From: Eurosta solidaginis
Lineage: Eukaryota; Arthropoda; Insecta; Diptera; Tephritidae
Direction: 5' to 3'
NCBI RefSeq assembly: GCF_040869045.1
Contig: NC_090319.1
Coordinates: forward strand, 260,354,897-260,418,896
DNA: 64,000 bases
Positions 11,500 to 21,871 of the stretch are shown piece by piece. Position numbers and translations under genes: made by a program. Within the stretch, counting starts at the first letter, position 1. The number at the start of each line of letters is the position of its first letter. Below the pieces are notes generated by a model, which was not told the DNA's origin, searched no databases, and was given only the letters and a program-made list of their open reading frames with translations.

Positions 11500-12049
11500 G
11501 TGAGTGAAATAATTAATAAAAAAGGTGCATAATCTAAAAAGGCAATCTGAATATTCATTCAAAGAGTAATTTTTAATTTATCATATTAGTATGTATACCT
11601 AAGTGCTATGTGCATACGTACATATAGCTATACTATGCATTCTGAATGGCACGCCTGGGAGTATAATTCCCGCCCTTACCATTTGTCTAGACATATTCAC
11701 ACAAGACAGAACTGTAAAACATCTGTGTATGTTTGTAAGTTTGGAAGTACTCGCTTAAAACTAACGATGGTAAAATTTTTCTTTACCTGAACATACAAAA
11801 TAGCTGCGATATATGTGTGTATTCTGTTGATATATATTAACAGAATTAATGAAATTGGTACATACATACATGCTTTCATTTTAAATACTTATAAATTATT
11901 ACTTTATTAAGTGTTTTTATATATGAACACATACTTTGGAAATCAATTCCATGCTTTTTATTATACTAAAGATCCCGTGAGATGTTATTGCATAAAGCTA
12001 TGTTTATATTATCAATTATGAGCATACCCCTAAATGCACGAGTGACACT
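11500..12049. other. intron or flanking DNA, no gene recognised
   Basis: This is AT-rich DNA with ATAC/ATAT-type simple stretches. It should be intron 2 of the nucleoplasmin-like gene if that gene is intact. No next exon was recognised. Confidence 0.45.
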
Positions 12050-12401
12050 TCGTTACTAGTGGCGTTGAAGTGCAGAGAAACCTTCAACAAGCTAGCTGAT
12101 AAATGCAACGAACATTATATGGGTTCCTGGCCACTTTGACATCTCAGGAAACTGCGCTCAGGATGAGCTAGCTAGTGAAGGCACCAACCTGCAAACAATA
12201 ACCTCCGCTGGTTGGGCCAACCCTTCTCTAAACACCTGCAAGCACTGCTTGCGATTTCTATTAACGGATCAAGCTAACGCCAGATGGGCTATGGAACCTA
12301 CATGTAGAATATCCAAGCAAATCTGGCCCAAGCTGGATGAAAAGATATCGCAAACGGTGATACTGTTAAACCGTATCTCTATAATCCCACTAGTGGGCCT
12401 T
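12050..12401 (+). pseudogene. I-type LINE fragment A: RNase H end of ORF2
   Basis: With a frameshift near 12120, the + strand encodes an RNase H segment with W-V-P-G-H-F, S-G-N-C-A-Q-D-E-L-A and L-N-K-L-A-D. It runs on to L-V-G-L at 12390-12401 and resumes at 22556 with L-L-T-G-H-C, the usual following motif of ORF2 in I/R1-type LINEs. GTGGGCCTT is present at both break points (12393-12401 and 22556-22564), so the two parts were one element split by an insertion. Confidence 0.75.
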
Positions 12402-12755
12402 TGTTGTTGTTGTTGTTGTAGCGATAAGGTTGCTCCCCGAAGGCTTTGGGGTCCTTTGCCGGATACAGATCCGGTACGCTCCGGTACCACAGCACCATTA
12501 AGGTGCTAGCCCGACCATCTCGGGAACGATTTATGTGGCCACATTAAACCTTCAGGCCATCCCCTCCCTCCCCACCCCCCATGTTCCATGAGGAGCTTGG
12601 GGTCGCCAGAGCCTCGTCTGTTAGTGAAACAGGTTCCGCGGGTAGGTGAGGTTGACAATTAGGTTTGGAGAAGCTATATATTGCGCTGGCAACCTGAAAG
12701 GTTGCTCTACGCACCCCTTGAATATGATATTTTAGTCGCCTCTTACGACAGGTTG
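12402..12755 (-). mobile_element. CAA-tailed SINE copy 1
   Basis: It starts at the left with (GTT)n, i.e. (CAA)n on its own strand, and carries the family blocks in reverse order: the GAAGGCTTTGGGG hairpin, the CCGGATCTGTATCCGG palindrome, CCCGAGATGGTCGGG, GACGAGGCTCTGGCGACCCC and AAGAGGCGACTAAAATA. It stops inside the last block (CCTGTCGTAAGAGG at 12741-12754), so the 5' end is slightly truncated. The intact family member is at 44077-44502. Confidence 0.85.
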
Positions 12756-12888
12756 TTGTTGTAGCGATTAGGTTACTCCCCGAAGGCTTTGGGGAGTGTT
12801 ATCGATGTGATGGTCCTTTGTCGGATACAGATCCGATACGCTCCGGTAACACAGCAGCGTTAAGGTGCTGGCCCGACCATCTCGGGAG
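12756..12888 (-). mobile_element. CAA-tailed SINE 3' unit fused to LINE ORF
   Basis: This 133-bp piece is the 3' third of the SINE, from CCCGAGATGGTCGGG to CTACAACAACAA on the - strand. On its 5' side it joins the LINE reading frame directly at about 12888-12895, with no target duplication visible. It is either a LINE-SINE fusion or a truncated SINE that landed exactly there. Confidence 0.7.
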
Positions 12889-14472
12889 AGCCCCCTAGCC
12901 CCTAGGCGGTGCTGGTTCATCAATCAGATGTCTGTTGGGATGCCCAGGTTTCTGGGTATTCAACAGGAACTGTTTGGTCAGCATCTCATTTCTCTCCCTG
13001 ATGGGGAGTATTCTCGCCTCATTATGCAGATGGTGTTCTGGGGACATAAGAAGACAGCCCGTGGCGATTCTGAGAGCAGTATTTTGGCAGGCCTGTAGTT
13101 TCTTCCAGTGGGTGATTTTTAGGCTTGGCGACCATATGGGTGACGCGTAGCACGTAATCGGCTGGCTAATTGCTTTGTATGTAGTCATGAGCGTTTCTTT
13201 ATCTTTTCCCCAAGTACCGCCAGCGAGGGATTTGAGGATTTTGTTACGGCTCTGAATTCTCGGAACAATTGCGGCTGCGTGCTCACCAAAATGTAGATCC
13301 TGATCAAACGTCACACCCAAGATTTTGGGGTGTCGGACAGTCGGTAGCGTAGTGCCATCGACGTGGATGTTCAAAATGGTCGACATTTGGGGCGTCCATG
13401 TTGTAAATAAGGTCGCGGAAGATTTAGTCGGTGATAATGCCAGGTTTCGCGAGGCGAAAAAACTGGAGAGATCAGGGAGGTAGCCGTTTATTTTATTGCA
13501 TAGCGCATCGATCTTTGGGCCTGGGCCTGTGGCCATTATTGTGCAGTCATCGGCGTAGGAAACGATTGTGACTCCTTCCGGTGGTGAAGGTAGCTTAGAT
13601 ATGTAGAAATTAAACAAAAGTGGGGATAGGACACCACCCTGTGGCACCCCCTGTTTAATTCTCCTTGGTTTTATGTTTCGTTTCTAAATTGCACCGATGC
13701 CTGCCGACCACCCAGATAATTTGCGGTCCACCTTTTAAGACATGGGGGAAGGGTAGACCCTTCCAGGTCCTGCAGTAACGAGCCATGGTTGACCGTATCA
13801 AAAGCTTTTGATAGGTCTAGCGCTCCGAGTACTGTTCTATGGTGGGGGTATTGATTTAAACCGCAATTTATCTGGGTGCTAATGGCATTTAGCGAGGTGG
13901 TAGTGCTATGGAGTTTTCTGAAGCCATGCTGATGAGGGGCTAGCTGCAAATTTGCTTGGAAATAAGGGAGCAGAATGGCTTCAAGCGTCTTTGCCACTGG
14001 CGATAGGAGAGATATCGGACGATACGACTCACCTATGTTAGCTGGTTTCCCAGGCTTTAGTAGCGGGACCACCTTGGCCATTTTCCATTTCTCAGGTATG
14101 ACAAAGGTGGAAAGAGACAGATTGAAGACATGTGCTAAATATTTGAACCCCTCTTTCCTTAGGTTTTTAAGCATCGACATGGCTATGCCGTCTGGGCCCA
14201 CTGCTTTGCACGACCAATGCGCGACCAATGGCGTCCTCAACCTCTTTAGCGGTGATGGTGATTGGTGACGCGCTGAATTTGTGTTTATGTGCGCGTCTAT
14301 TGGCTCTCCGTCTATCTTTGTCGACCGTAGGATGCATTATATATTGTCGGCAGAAAGCGCTCGCGCATTTTTTCGCGTCCGACAGCACTTTGTCGCCAAA
14401 GGCGATGGAAACTTTGTTTTTGTGCTTAGTCGGATTCGATGGGGACTTTACGGTGGACCAAAGTTTACCCAC
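12889..14472 (-). pseudogene. Jockey-like LINE reverse transcriptase, broken
   Basis: Three - strand pieces cover the RT. 14472-14167 is the fingers lead-in. 14240-13671 has A-V-G-P-D-G-I, Y-R-P-I-S-L-L, H-G-F-R and the palm segment L-D-L-S-K-A-F-D-T-V. 13647-12895 has P-Q-G-G-V-L-S-P-L-L-F-N-F-Y, the catalytic Y-A-D-D and a thumb with L-G-V-T-F-D. Frameshifts or stops separate them near 14240 and 13660. The frame then ends at A-P-P-R-G next to SINE sequence, losing the C-terminal zinc motif of the family. It would have copied LINE RNA at the nicked target; this copy cannot. Confidence 0.85.
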
Positions 14473-14615
14473 ACCGGTAGAGAGGTTACAACCTCTTAGG
14501 TGCTCCTCCCATTTCGCCCGCTTGTGTTCATCTACAAGCAGTCTGATGCGTTGGTTTATATCCCTTATTTGGGGGTCGCCTGGGTCAAGCTGTCTTATAA
14601 GGTCACGTTCTCTCG

Positions 14616-15767
14616 CTAAGTTTGCGGCCTCCGCCGGGAAGTGGGTCGGATTTCGGGAATTCTCCCGGCGGGAATGAAATGTGCCGAGGCGGATTTAATG
14701 ACCTTACGGAAGGCACGCTCCCCTTGGCGGGCATCAGTCAGGATAGGGAGGGCAGCTAGGCGGCTGTCTGTAAAGGATTTATATTCTTCCCATTTTCCTT
14801 TTTTGAAGTTTATGAAAGTGCGTTTTTCAGTGACGATGAAGTCGGCGTTACGCTCAAGCGAAATAAGTATGGGCAGGTGGTCGGATGCCAATGTTACCAT
14901 CGGCTGCCAGTTGACGCAGTTTACGAGTTCTTCACTCACGATTGAGATATCTGGCGAGCTGTGACAGCATCCTACCATACGTGTGGGGGCGTCTCCGTTT
15001 ATTGTGCAGAACGTCGTTTCTTCTATTTGATCCGCCAACATCTCACCCCTACTGTCCGCCCGCAAGTTTGAATGCCATAGATCATGATGGGCATTGAAAT
15101 CGCCTAAGATAATGCGATTGTTACCAGTGAGTAAGGCCCTGATATTAGGGCGGTATCCACTGGGGCAACAGGTGGCAGGAGGGATGTAGATGTTGATGAT
15201 TTCTAGGTTTGCATCGCCTGACCGGACAGATAGGCCTTGACGTTGTAAGGCATTGTCCCTGCGGTCGATGCCAGGATTAAGTATACAATATTGCACAGAG
15301 TGGTGTATGATAAACGTGAGACTGCCTCCATTTCCGCTTTCGCGGTCTTTCCTGTGGACGTTATACCCAGAGCAGGTCTGCAATGCAGATCTTGCTGTGA
15401 GTTTAGTCTCTTGAATCGCAGCAATGCGGATGTTGTGCCGCTTCATGAAATCGACTATCTCCGTAATCTTCCCAGTTAGTCCATTACAGTTTAACTGCAG
15501 AATTCTGAAGTGCATAAGGGGAGACGTCGCCACTCTGGGGGTAAGTGACGGGTGACTACGCCTGGGTTGGGGAAGGCCAGGACGCAATTGCTGTTGTGGC
15601 CCTAGGACTGGGCGTCCTTGGGCAAGCATTGGGGTACCCGGATGATTTGGGTTTGCGGCCTGGCAACATGGCGCGATGAAACCCGTCGGGCGGTTGCCGT
15701 CGCGGAGACCAGAACATCTAGGGAAGTGGCACCACCCAAGGCAGGAGCTGCATTGGGCGGATGTCGC
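14616..15767 (-). pseudogene. LINE endonuclease domain, 5' side cut by gypsy insertion
   Basis: The - strand frame starts inside a cysteine-rich finger (C-S-S-C-L-G-W-C-H-F-P-R-C-S-G-L, then A-P-C-C) and continues through a proline-rich linker to an APE-type endonuclease. Motifs include L-Q-L-N-C-N-G-L, I-Q-E-T-K-L, G-G-S-L-T-F-I, I-I-L-G-D-F-N-A-H-H and S-D-H-L-P-I. The first two cysteines of the finger lie on the other side of the gypsy element, at about 21890-21905. The frame is open from 15767 to 14616. It nicks target DNA in target-primed reverse transcription. Confidence 0.85.
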
Positions 15768-15975
15768 TGTAGGGTATTTGTAATAACTTTGAAAAAATAT
15801 CAACTTTTGTTATTTTAAATATTTTATGTATTCAAATTTGTTTTAATTTTCAATCTTGAATTTGATGTTTTTCAAAAATTTTCATTCTTTGTAATGTTCT
15901 GCTGGAAATAGAATTCAATTCAATAAAATATTCTTTTTAAAAATATCTCTAAAATATTTATCCTACAACTCTACA
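15768..15975 (+). repeat. 5' LTR of nested gypsy element
   Basis: It runs from TGTAGGGTATTTG to CAACTCTACA, with inverted TGTAG...CTACA ends. It is one substitution from the 3' LTR (gaaaaaatat against gaaataatat). Confidence 0.93.
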
Positions 15976-15977
15976 AC

Positions 15978-15995
15978 TGGCGATCCTGCCAGGAG
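15978..15995 (+). promoter_or_regulatory. primer-binding site of nested gypsy element
   Basis: TGGCGATCCTGCCAGGAG begins two bases after the LTR. The same start, TGGCGAGCCTGCC, follows the LTR of the deleted element at 8030-10176. Confidence 0.75.
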
Positions 15996-16895
15996 CGAAT
16001 TCAAATGTTTTGTTGCCAAAGAGCAAATCAACCAAAAATATACGTAGATTTTATGGAGAAAAATAATGGAAGAAATTAGCTGATTGATTACAAATAGTTT
16101 ATCTCCATTCATTACCATCAAGTTATTAATTTCGTATACAAATGCTGATAATAAGAATTAACTAACGAATGAAATTTAAAATATCGGTTTAACATCAATT
16201 TTAAAAAAATAATTTTGATTATTTATGGTTATACACATACCTACATAGTGAAAAGTTTTAGATCTGTAACTGATAAATGTTTGTATTGTAAAGCGTTGTT
16301 ATTAGTGCAACAACAACAAATAAACTACGCAAACTTCGAAAAATATCATTTTACTTAAAATTTTGATTAAACTAATATAAAATTTTAACTCTAATATACA
16401 TATATATATATATATAAATATGTGCTAAATAATTATAAACTGTGTATGAAATGAGTAATTATTACAAACAGATTAAAAGGTGTGTGAATGATGAATATAT
16501 ATGACCTGTTTACATCAAAACTCATAAAGATAGTTCCAAAAAACAAAAAAAACAAAAAAACAAAAATTTAAATCTGCAAAAAATAAGGAATACGAGACGG
16601 AGTACAGCATCAGCTATAAGAATTACAACAACAACAATCAACAATATAACAACAATAATGATTACTACAACAACAATAAGTACAGCAGGAACATATATTT
16701 TAGAAGAAGATCTTTATAAATAGCAATTATATGACTTGGGTGAGCTGTATCGAATATTTTTACCATTTATATTTGTAAATTACTTATATAAATAATATAT
16801 GTACACTTTATAATTTATCTATAATACTTCATTCATTTTTAGATTTTAAATTGTAAACTTCTTTTTCAGAGATCTTTAATTTTTGTTTATTAAAC
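15996..16895 (+). other. AT-rich leader of nested gypsy element
   Basis: It is non-coding and rich in AT and CAA runs, with a short (AT)n tract near 16400. It lies between the primer-binding site and gag and holds no recognised feature. Confidence 0.6.
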
Positions 16896-18246
16896 ATGTA
16901 TCGTACGCCACCCCGTGACACACACACGTCTACACCAACACGTCATACAAATACTCGCTTATAGATTTACAAGGTGATGTTTTTCAGGACGATCTTGTAA
17001 ATCCATACGCCAATCAAAATAATATTGAAATATGTGCCACTTCAGTGAAACTTCCCCAATTTTGGACGAATTGTCCTGAAGCATGGTTCATTCATGTAGA
17101 AATGCAATTCAATAGGAAAAATATTACGCGGGAGACGACAAAATATGAATATGTCATCACTGCGCTGCCTCAGGATGTCATTATGACAATTTTGGATTTT
17201 ATTCAAAATCCTCCAGATAGTAATAAATTCTCAGCCTGAAAACAGATTTTAATAGAAAGGCATTCTTTAAGTGAAAATGCCAAATTGGATAAGATTTTGA
17301 CTGATTCAGAGATTGGTGATCGCAAACCCTCAGAGTTTTATCGGTCTCTGGTTGTTGTTGTTGTTGTAGCGATACGGTTGCTCCCCGAAGGTTTAGGGAG
17401 TGATCGATGTGATGGTCCTTTGCCGTTTACAGATCCGGTACGCTCCGGTAACACAGCATCATTAAGGTGCTGGCCCGACCATCTCGGGAACGATTTATAT
17501 GGCCACATTAAACCTTCAGGCCAATCCGGTATTTTAGTCGCCTCTTACGACAGGCATACCTACCGCGGGTATATTCTAACCCCCTGACCCGCTGGGTTAT
17601 TGATGCCTTTGGTGTTTGATAAATGCTTTGCGCTGACCATAATCTACTTCAATTCTTACATGTCGATAGCCTGAGTTGTTAAATAGAGTGGCGGTGACGG
17701 CAGGATTTCACACCCAATTGATCGGTCTCTGGTCTTACTTTCTGGCTCCAATTTCAGCTCTGAAGTCCTTGAAAAGATTTGGATGAGAAAGCTTCCTAAA
17801 AATTTAAACGTTATTTTAACGAGTTCGAACTCTAATGATATAAATGAACTTTTAAAATTGGCTGATAATGTGTGGGAAGTTATTAGCAAAAACGAAATAG
17901 CTTTAGTCAATAATTTGCAAAATTCTAAAAGCAATGCAATAATTTCCAATTTGATTCAAACCACTAATCTAATATGTAATAACTTTGAAAAACTATCTTT
18001 AGAATTATCAGAAATTAAAAAAGAAATTAATCAAAATTATTCAAGGTCCCGTTCGATAAATGGAATCGTTTTAGAATTCAGTCTAGATATAGGTCCAATT
18101 CTCGTGAGAATCCGAACTGGCTCTGCAGATATCATTATAAATTTGGTGACAAAGCTATTAAATGTGAACAACCATGTGCCTTTTCTAAAAATAATTCAAC
18201 AAACTAAAGTTTTCCGTTGTTGCAGCGACGAACGAAGGAAATTTTG
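16896..18246 (+). pseudogene. gypsy gag, interrupted by stop and SINE
   Basis: After a possible start at 16896, the frame 17045-17239 has V-K-L-P-Q-F-W and A-W-F-I-H-V-E-M-Q-F, the capsid N-terminal signature of many insect Ty3/gypsy gags. A TGA near 17237 replaces a tryptophan codon. The protein continues with a G-D-R-K-P-S-E-F segment until the SINE at 17352, then resumes at 17733 with W-M-R-K-L-P-K-N-L-N-V-I-L and L-A-D-N-V-W-E-V. A degraded tail ends at 18246. No CCHC knuckle was recognised. Confidence 0.75.
17352..17720 (-). mobile_element. CAA-tailed SINE copy 2, with extra 5' sequence
   Basis: It is inserted in gag between duplications ATCGGTCTCTGG (17340-17351 and 17721-17732). Its (GTT)n tail is at the left. 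The usual 5' end, CCCAGCGGG on its strand, is reached at about 17600, but the insertion continues for about 120 more bases before the second duplication. The middle of the SINE (the GACGAGGCTCTGGCG block) is missing, so this copy combines an internal deletion with an unusual 5' addition. Confidence 0.85.
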
Positions 18247-18570
18247 AAGTATCAACTCGTCGCTTATTTATATTTGATAGGGAAAACAAGTTAAATTTTC
18301 TTATTGATAGTGGGGCAGAGATTTCGGTACTTCCAGTTACTAAATTCTTGTGTAAAAATAAATCTAATGATATTATTTTGACAGCAGCTAATGGTACTAC
18401 GATTTCGACTTATGGTAAAAAAATTTTAAATATAAATTTAGGATTGAGGCGCGAATTTCCATTTACCTTTTTAATAGCTGATATATGTAGGTAAGCCAAT
18501 AATCGGAGCTGATTTTTTAAGCAAATATGGCCTACTTATCGATATTAAAAATAAATGTTTAGTTGACCCG
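18247..18570 (+). pseudogene. gypsy protease region
   Basis: The + strand frame shows N-F-L-I-D-S-G-A-E-I-S-V-L-P near 18295-18335, the aspartic protease active site. A flap-like region and G-A-D-F-L-S-K-Y-G-L-L follow after a frameshift near 18494. It would cleave the gag-pol precursor. Confidence 0.75.
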
Positions 18571-21500
18571 TTGACAAGTCTTTCAGTCAATACTATTTCA
18601 TGTTTTTGCAATGTCCCTCTTCCCAAAATTTTCTCAGTAGACAATCAATATACGAAATTATTAAAAACTTTTCCATCTTTAATTACGGAACCTGATTACT
18701 CGAAGCCAGTTAAACATGCTACGGTTCACAGACTAGTTACAGAAGGTAACCTACCATTTTCTAAGCCCAGGCGTTTAGATCCTATTAAATTTAAAGTGGC
18801 CAAGACCGAATTCGATTTTTTATTAAAAACTGGAATTTGTAGATCTTCAAATTCATCCGTGGCATCTTCTCTTCATTTAGTACCCAAAAAAGATGCTAAT
18901 GACTGGCGTTGTTGTTGTTGTTGTTGTTGTAGCAATGCTCGCCCCACCTAATAGCCGCGACCGATCACAAATTGTCATCAATATCCTCTAACGGGAGTCC
19001 AAGGAAACTTGCCGTTTCAACAGGGGTGGACCATAAGGAAAGGGGTGTTAGAGGCGTTGGTTCCACATTACAATTAAAGAGATGGTTGGTGTCATGTGGG
19101 GACACATTGCAAGCAGGGCATACATTTTGTATGTCGGGGTTGATTCTGGATAGGTAAGAGTTTAACCTGTTACAGTATCCAGAACGAAGTTGAGCAAGAG
19201 TGACACGCGTTTCCCTGGGGAGTATGCGTTCCTCCTCTGCGAGTTCTGGATATTTTTCTTCAAGTACTGGATTCACCGGGCTAATGACTGGCGTCCTTGT
19301 GGCGATTTCAGAAGACTAAACGTAGTAACAGTTCCTGATCGTTATCCCTTGCCCCATATCCATGACTTCAATATGAATCTTCGAAGCAAAACTATATTTT
19401 CAAAAATTGATTTAGTTAAAGCGTACCATCAGATACCAATGGCTAAAGAAGACTATATAAAACGGCAATAACAACACCTTTCGGTATGTTTGAATTTTTA
19501 CGTATGCCTTTTGGGTTAAGGAACTCAGCTCAAACATTTCAAAGGTTTATTAATGAGGTTATAAGTGGGCTGGATTTTGTGTTTGCCTATATAGATGATT
19601 TGCTTATAGCGAGTGAAAACGAACAGCAACATTTAAAAGATTTGAGTATTCTTTTTGAGAGGTTGTCGGAATACGGTCTAAATATTAAACCGAGCAAATG
19701 TGTTTTTGGTGCTAGCAGTATTGATTTTTTAGGGTACAATATTTCTAGTTCTGGAATTAGACCATCGGATGAGAAAACAGCAGCCAAACGTAATGTTGAG
19801 CGTCCGAAAAATATTAAGCAGGCACAAAAATTTATAGGAATGGTAAACTATTACCATAGGTATATTCGAAATCTTGCTGAGTACACGAATATAATATATG
19901 ATTTAATTAATAGAACAAACAAAAAACGTGACAAAAAATTAATATGGGATGACACATCAACAAAAAGTTTTGAATGTATTAAAGAAAAATTTGCATCTAA
20001 AGTATTATTAAATCATTTTAATAAAGATGCAAAGCTTTCTTTAACTGTAGATGCATCAAATACAGCTATTGGTGGTGTCATAGAACAACATTTTAATGGC
20101 AAATCTGAGCCAATAGGATTCTATTCCAAAAAGCTTTCTCTATCAGAGATAAAGTATAGTGCATTTGATCGAGAGTTGTTAGCAATATATTTAAATATAC
20201 AACACTTTCGATATCTTTTAGAAGGAAGAGAGTTTACAGTTTTTACTGATCATAAACCTTTGGTTTTCGCCTTAAATTCAAAAACTGAGCGTAGTCCTGG
20301 ACAAACGCGGCATCTGGAATTCATTGCGCAATTCACTAGCGATATACAATATGTTAAAGGAAAAGATAATGTGGTAGCTGACACATTGTCACGAGTTTTT
20401 GAGGTAGATGCTTTTCAAAATTTCGATCTAAATTTTAAAATCTTACAAAAGGAGCAACAACAAGACACTGAACTTAATGAATTAATATCTGGCCAAACTT
20501 TTCAAAACCTTAAGTTAATCAAAATTCCTTTGCTAAATTTTACCATCTGGTGCGAAGTTTCAAGAGAATGTCCTAGACCATTTGTTCCAAACAGCTTGCG
20601 TAAAACAATTTTTGATATTTTACATGGAATTGCTCATCCTGGTACGAAGGCTACCCGAAAACTAATAGTTAAAAGGTATTTCTGGCCAAGTATGAATATA
20701 CAAATAAATTTATGGTCCAAAGAATGTTTAAGTTGTCAGAAATCAAAAGTTATTCGTCATACGAAATCACCTATTAGCAAAATTACAGTACCAAAAGGTA
20801 GATTCGAGCATATTCATTTGGATATTGTAGGACCTTTACCCATTTCCAGAGGACATCGTTATATTTTTACTATAGTTGACAGGTTTTCTCGTTGGCCTGA
20901 GGCATATGCGCTAAGAAACATTTCTTCGGCAAATATTGCAAGAAAATTTTTCAGTGAATATATTTCGCGTTTTGGAGTTCCATGTAATATAACTACTGAT
21001 CAAGGCTCTCAGTTTACATCAAATTTGTTTTCGGAATTGACAAAATTTCTTGGAAGTCACCATATAACAACGTCTCCCTACCATCCCCAAGCTAACGGAA
21101 TGGTGGAACGTTTTCATAGACAGTTAAAGTCTTCAATAATGGCTAGGAATGGGATTAGAGATTGGTACGAAGAATTACCAATAATACTTTTGGGTTTGCG
21201 ATCAACTTTTAAAGAAGATATTTCAGCTACACCAGCTGAAATGGTTTTTGGTCAAAATTTAAGGTTACCTGGTGAGCTCGTTGTCTCAACTTCTGAGAAA
21301 ACAAATTCGACAGATGTTTTGAGCAGTTTACGTGAACATTTTAGAAATTTTAAATCAAATCTTGAACATCATCAAAATTCTTCTGGAATTTATGTTCCTA
21401 AAAATTTAGAAGATTGTCAATTTGTTTTCGTACGTGTGGTAAACAAACATTCTTTACAACATCCTTACGAGGGACCTTATAGAGTAATTGAAAAAGGCAT

Positions 21501-21663
21501 TAAAAATTTTAAAATAGAAATAAATAATGAAATTAAAATTTTTCCTATTGATCGTTTGAAACCTGCTATGGTGGATTTTGCGCACTTTACTAAAACAAAA
21601 ACAAAAAAGAAAGTAACGTTTAATTTATATAACAATTTATCTCTGGAAGGGGGAGTAATGTAG
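18571..21663 (+). pseudogene. gypsy RT-RNase H-integrase, interrupted
   Basis: RT begins around 18700, with K-P-R-R-L-D-P-I and L-V-P-K-K-D-A-N-D-W-R. It is split at 18908 by a LINE fragment and resumes at 19280 with D-F-R-R-L-N and Y-P-L-P-H-I. It loses one base near 19463 and runs open from 19486 to 21663 (725 codons). That long frame holds M-P-F-G-L-R-N-S, the catalytic Y-I-D-D, RNase H (V-D-A-S-N-T-A-I-G-G and F-T-D-H-K-P-L), then integrase with its zinc-binding H-P-G-T-K-A-T and C-x2-C. The D,D,E triad sits in L-D-I-V-G-P, T-D-Q-G-S-Q-F and M-V-E-R-F-H-R. All integrase catalytic residues are present. Confidence 0.9.
18909..19279 (-). mobile_element. 5'-truncated Jockey-like LINE 3' end inserted in pol
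   Basis: The 14-base duplication GCTAATGACTGGCG lies at 18895-18908 and 19280-19293. The insert has (GTT)n at the left. On the - strand it encodes the last 103 or so codons of a LINE ORF2 (19276-18965): L-R-S-G-Y-C-N-R-L-N, then N-V-C-P-A-C-N-V-S-P-H-D-T-N-H-L-F-N-C (a C-x2-C-x7-H-x4-C zinc motif), ending D-I-D-D-N-L-stop. It is the same family as the LINE at 12889-22533. The 3' UTR is short and ends in GCTACAACAAC-type sequence. Confidence 0.92.
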
Positions 21664-21866
21664 GGTATTTGTAATAACTTTGAAATAATATCAACTTTTG
21701 TTATTTTAAATATTTTATGTATTCAAATTTGTTTTAATTTTCAATCTTGAATTTGATGTTTTTCAAAAATTTTCATTCTTTGTAATGTTCTGCTGGAAAT
21801 AGAATTCAATTCAATAAAATATTCTTTTTAAAAATATCTCTAAAATATTTATCCTACAACTCTACA
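21659..21866 (+). repeat. 3' LTR of nested gypsy element
   Basis: The purine tract GGAAGGGGGAGTAA at 21645-21658 immediately precedes it. It ends CTCTACA, followed by the duplication GTCGC. Confidence 0.93.
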
Positions 21867-21871
21867 GTCGC

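Larger units (their letters stand above)
15768..21866 (+). mobile_element. Ty3/gypsy LTR retrotransposon inserted in the LINE
   Basis: LTRs at 15768-15975 and 21659-21866 are both 208 bp and differ at one position by my comparison. The duplication GTCGC lies at 15763-15767 and 21867-21871. The order is LTR, primer site, long AT-rich leader, gag, protease, RT, RNase H, integrase, purine tract, LTR. The near-identical LTRs point to recent insertion. Even so, gag carries a stop near 17237 and a SINE, protease-RT has frameshifts near 18494 and 19463, and a LINE fragment sits in RT, so this copy is dead. Confidence 0.92.

Noticed and set aside
16394..16425. (AT)n tract as a promoter TATA box
   Set aside because: A simple repeat inside the gypsy leader, downstream of the LTR that should carry the promoter.
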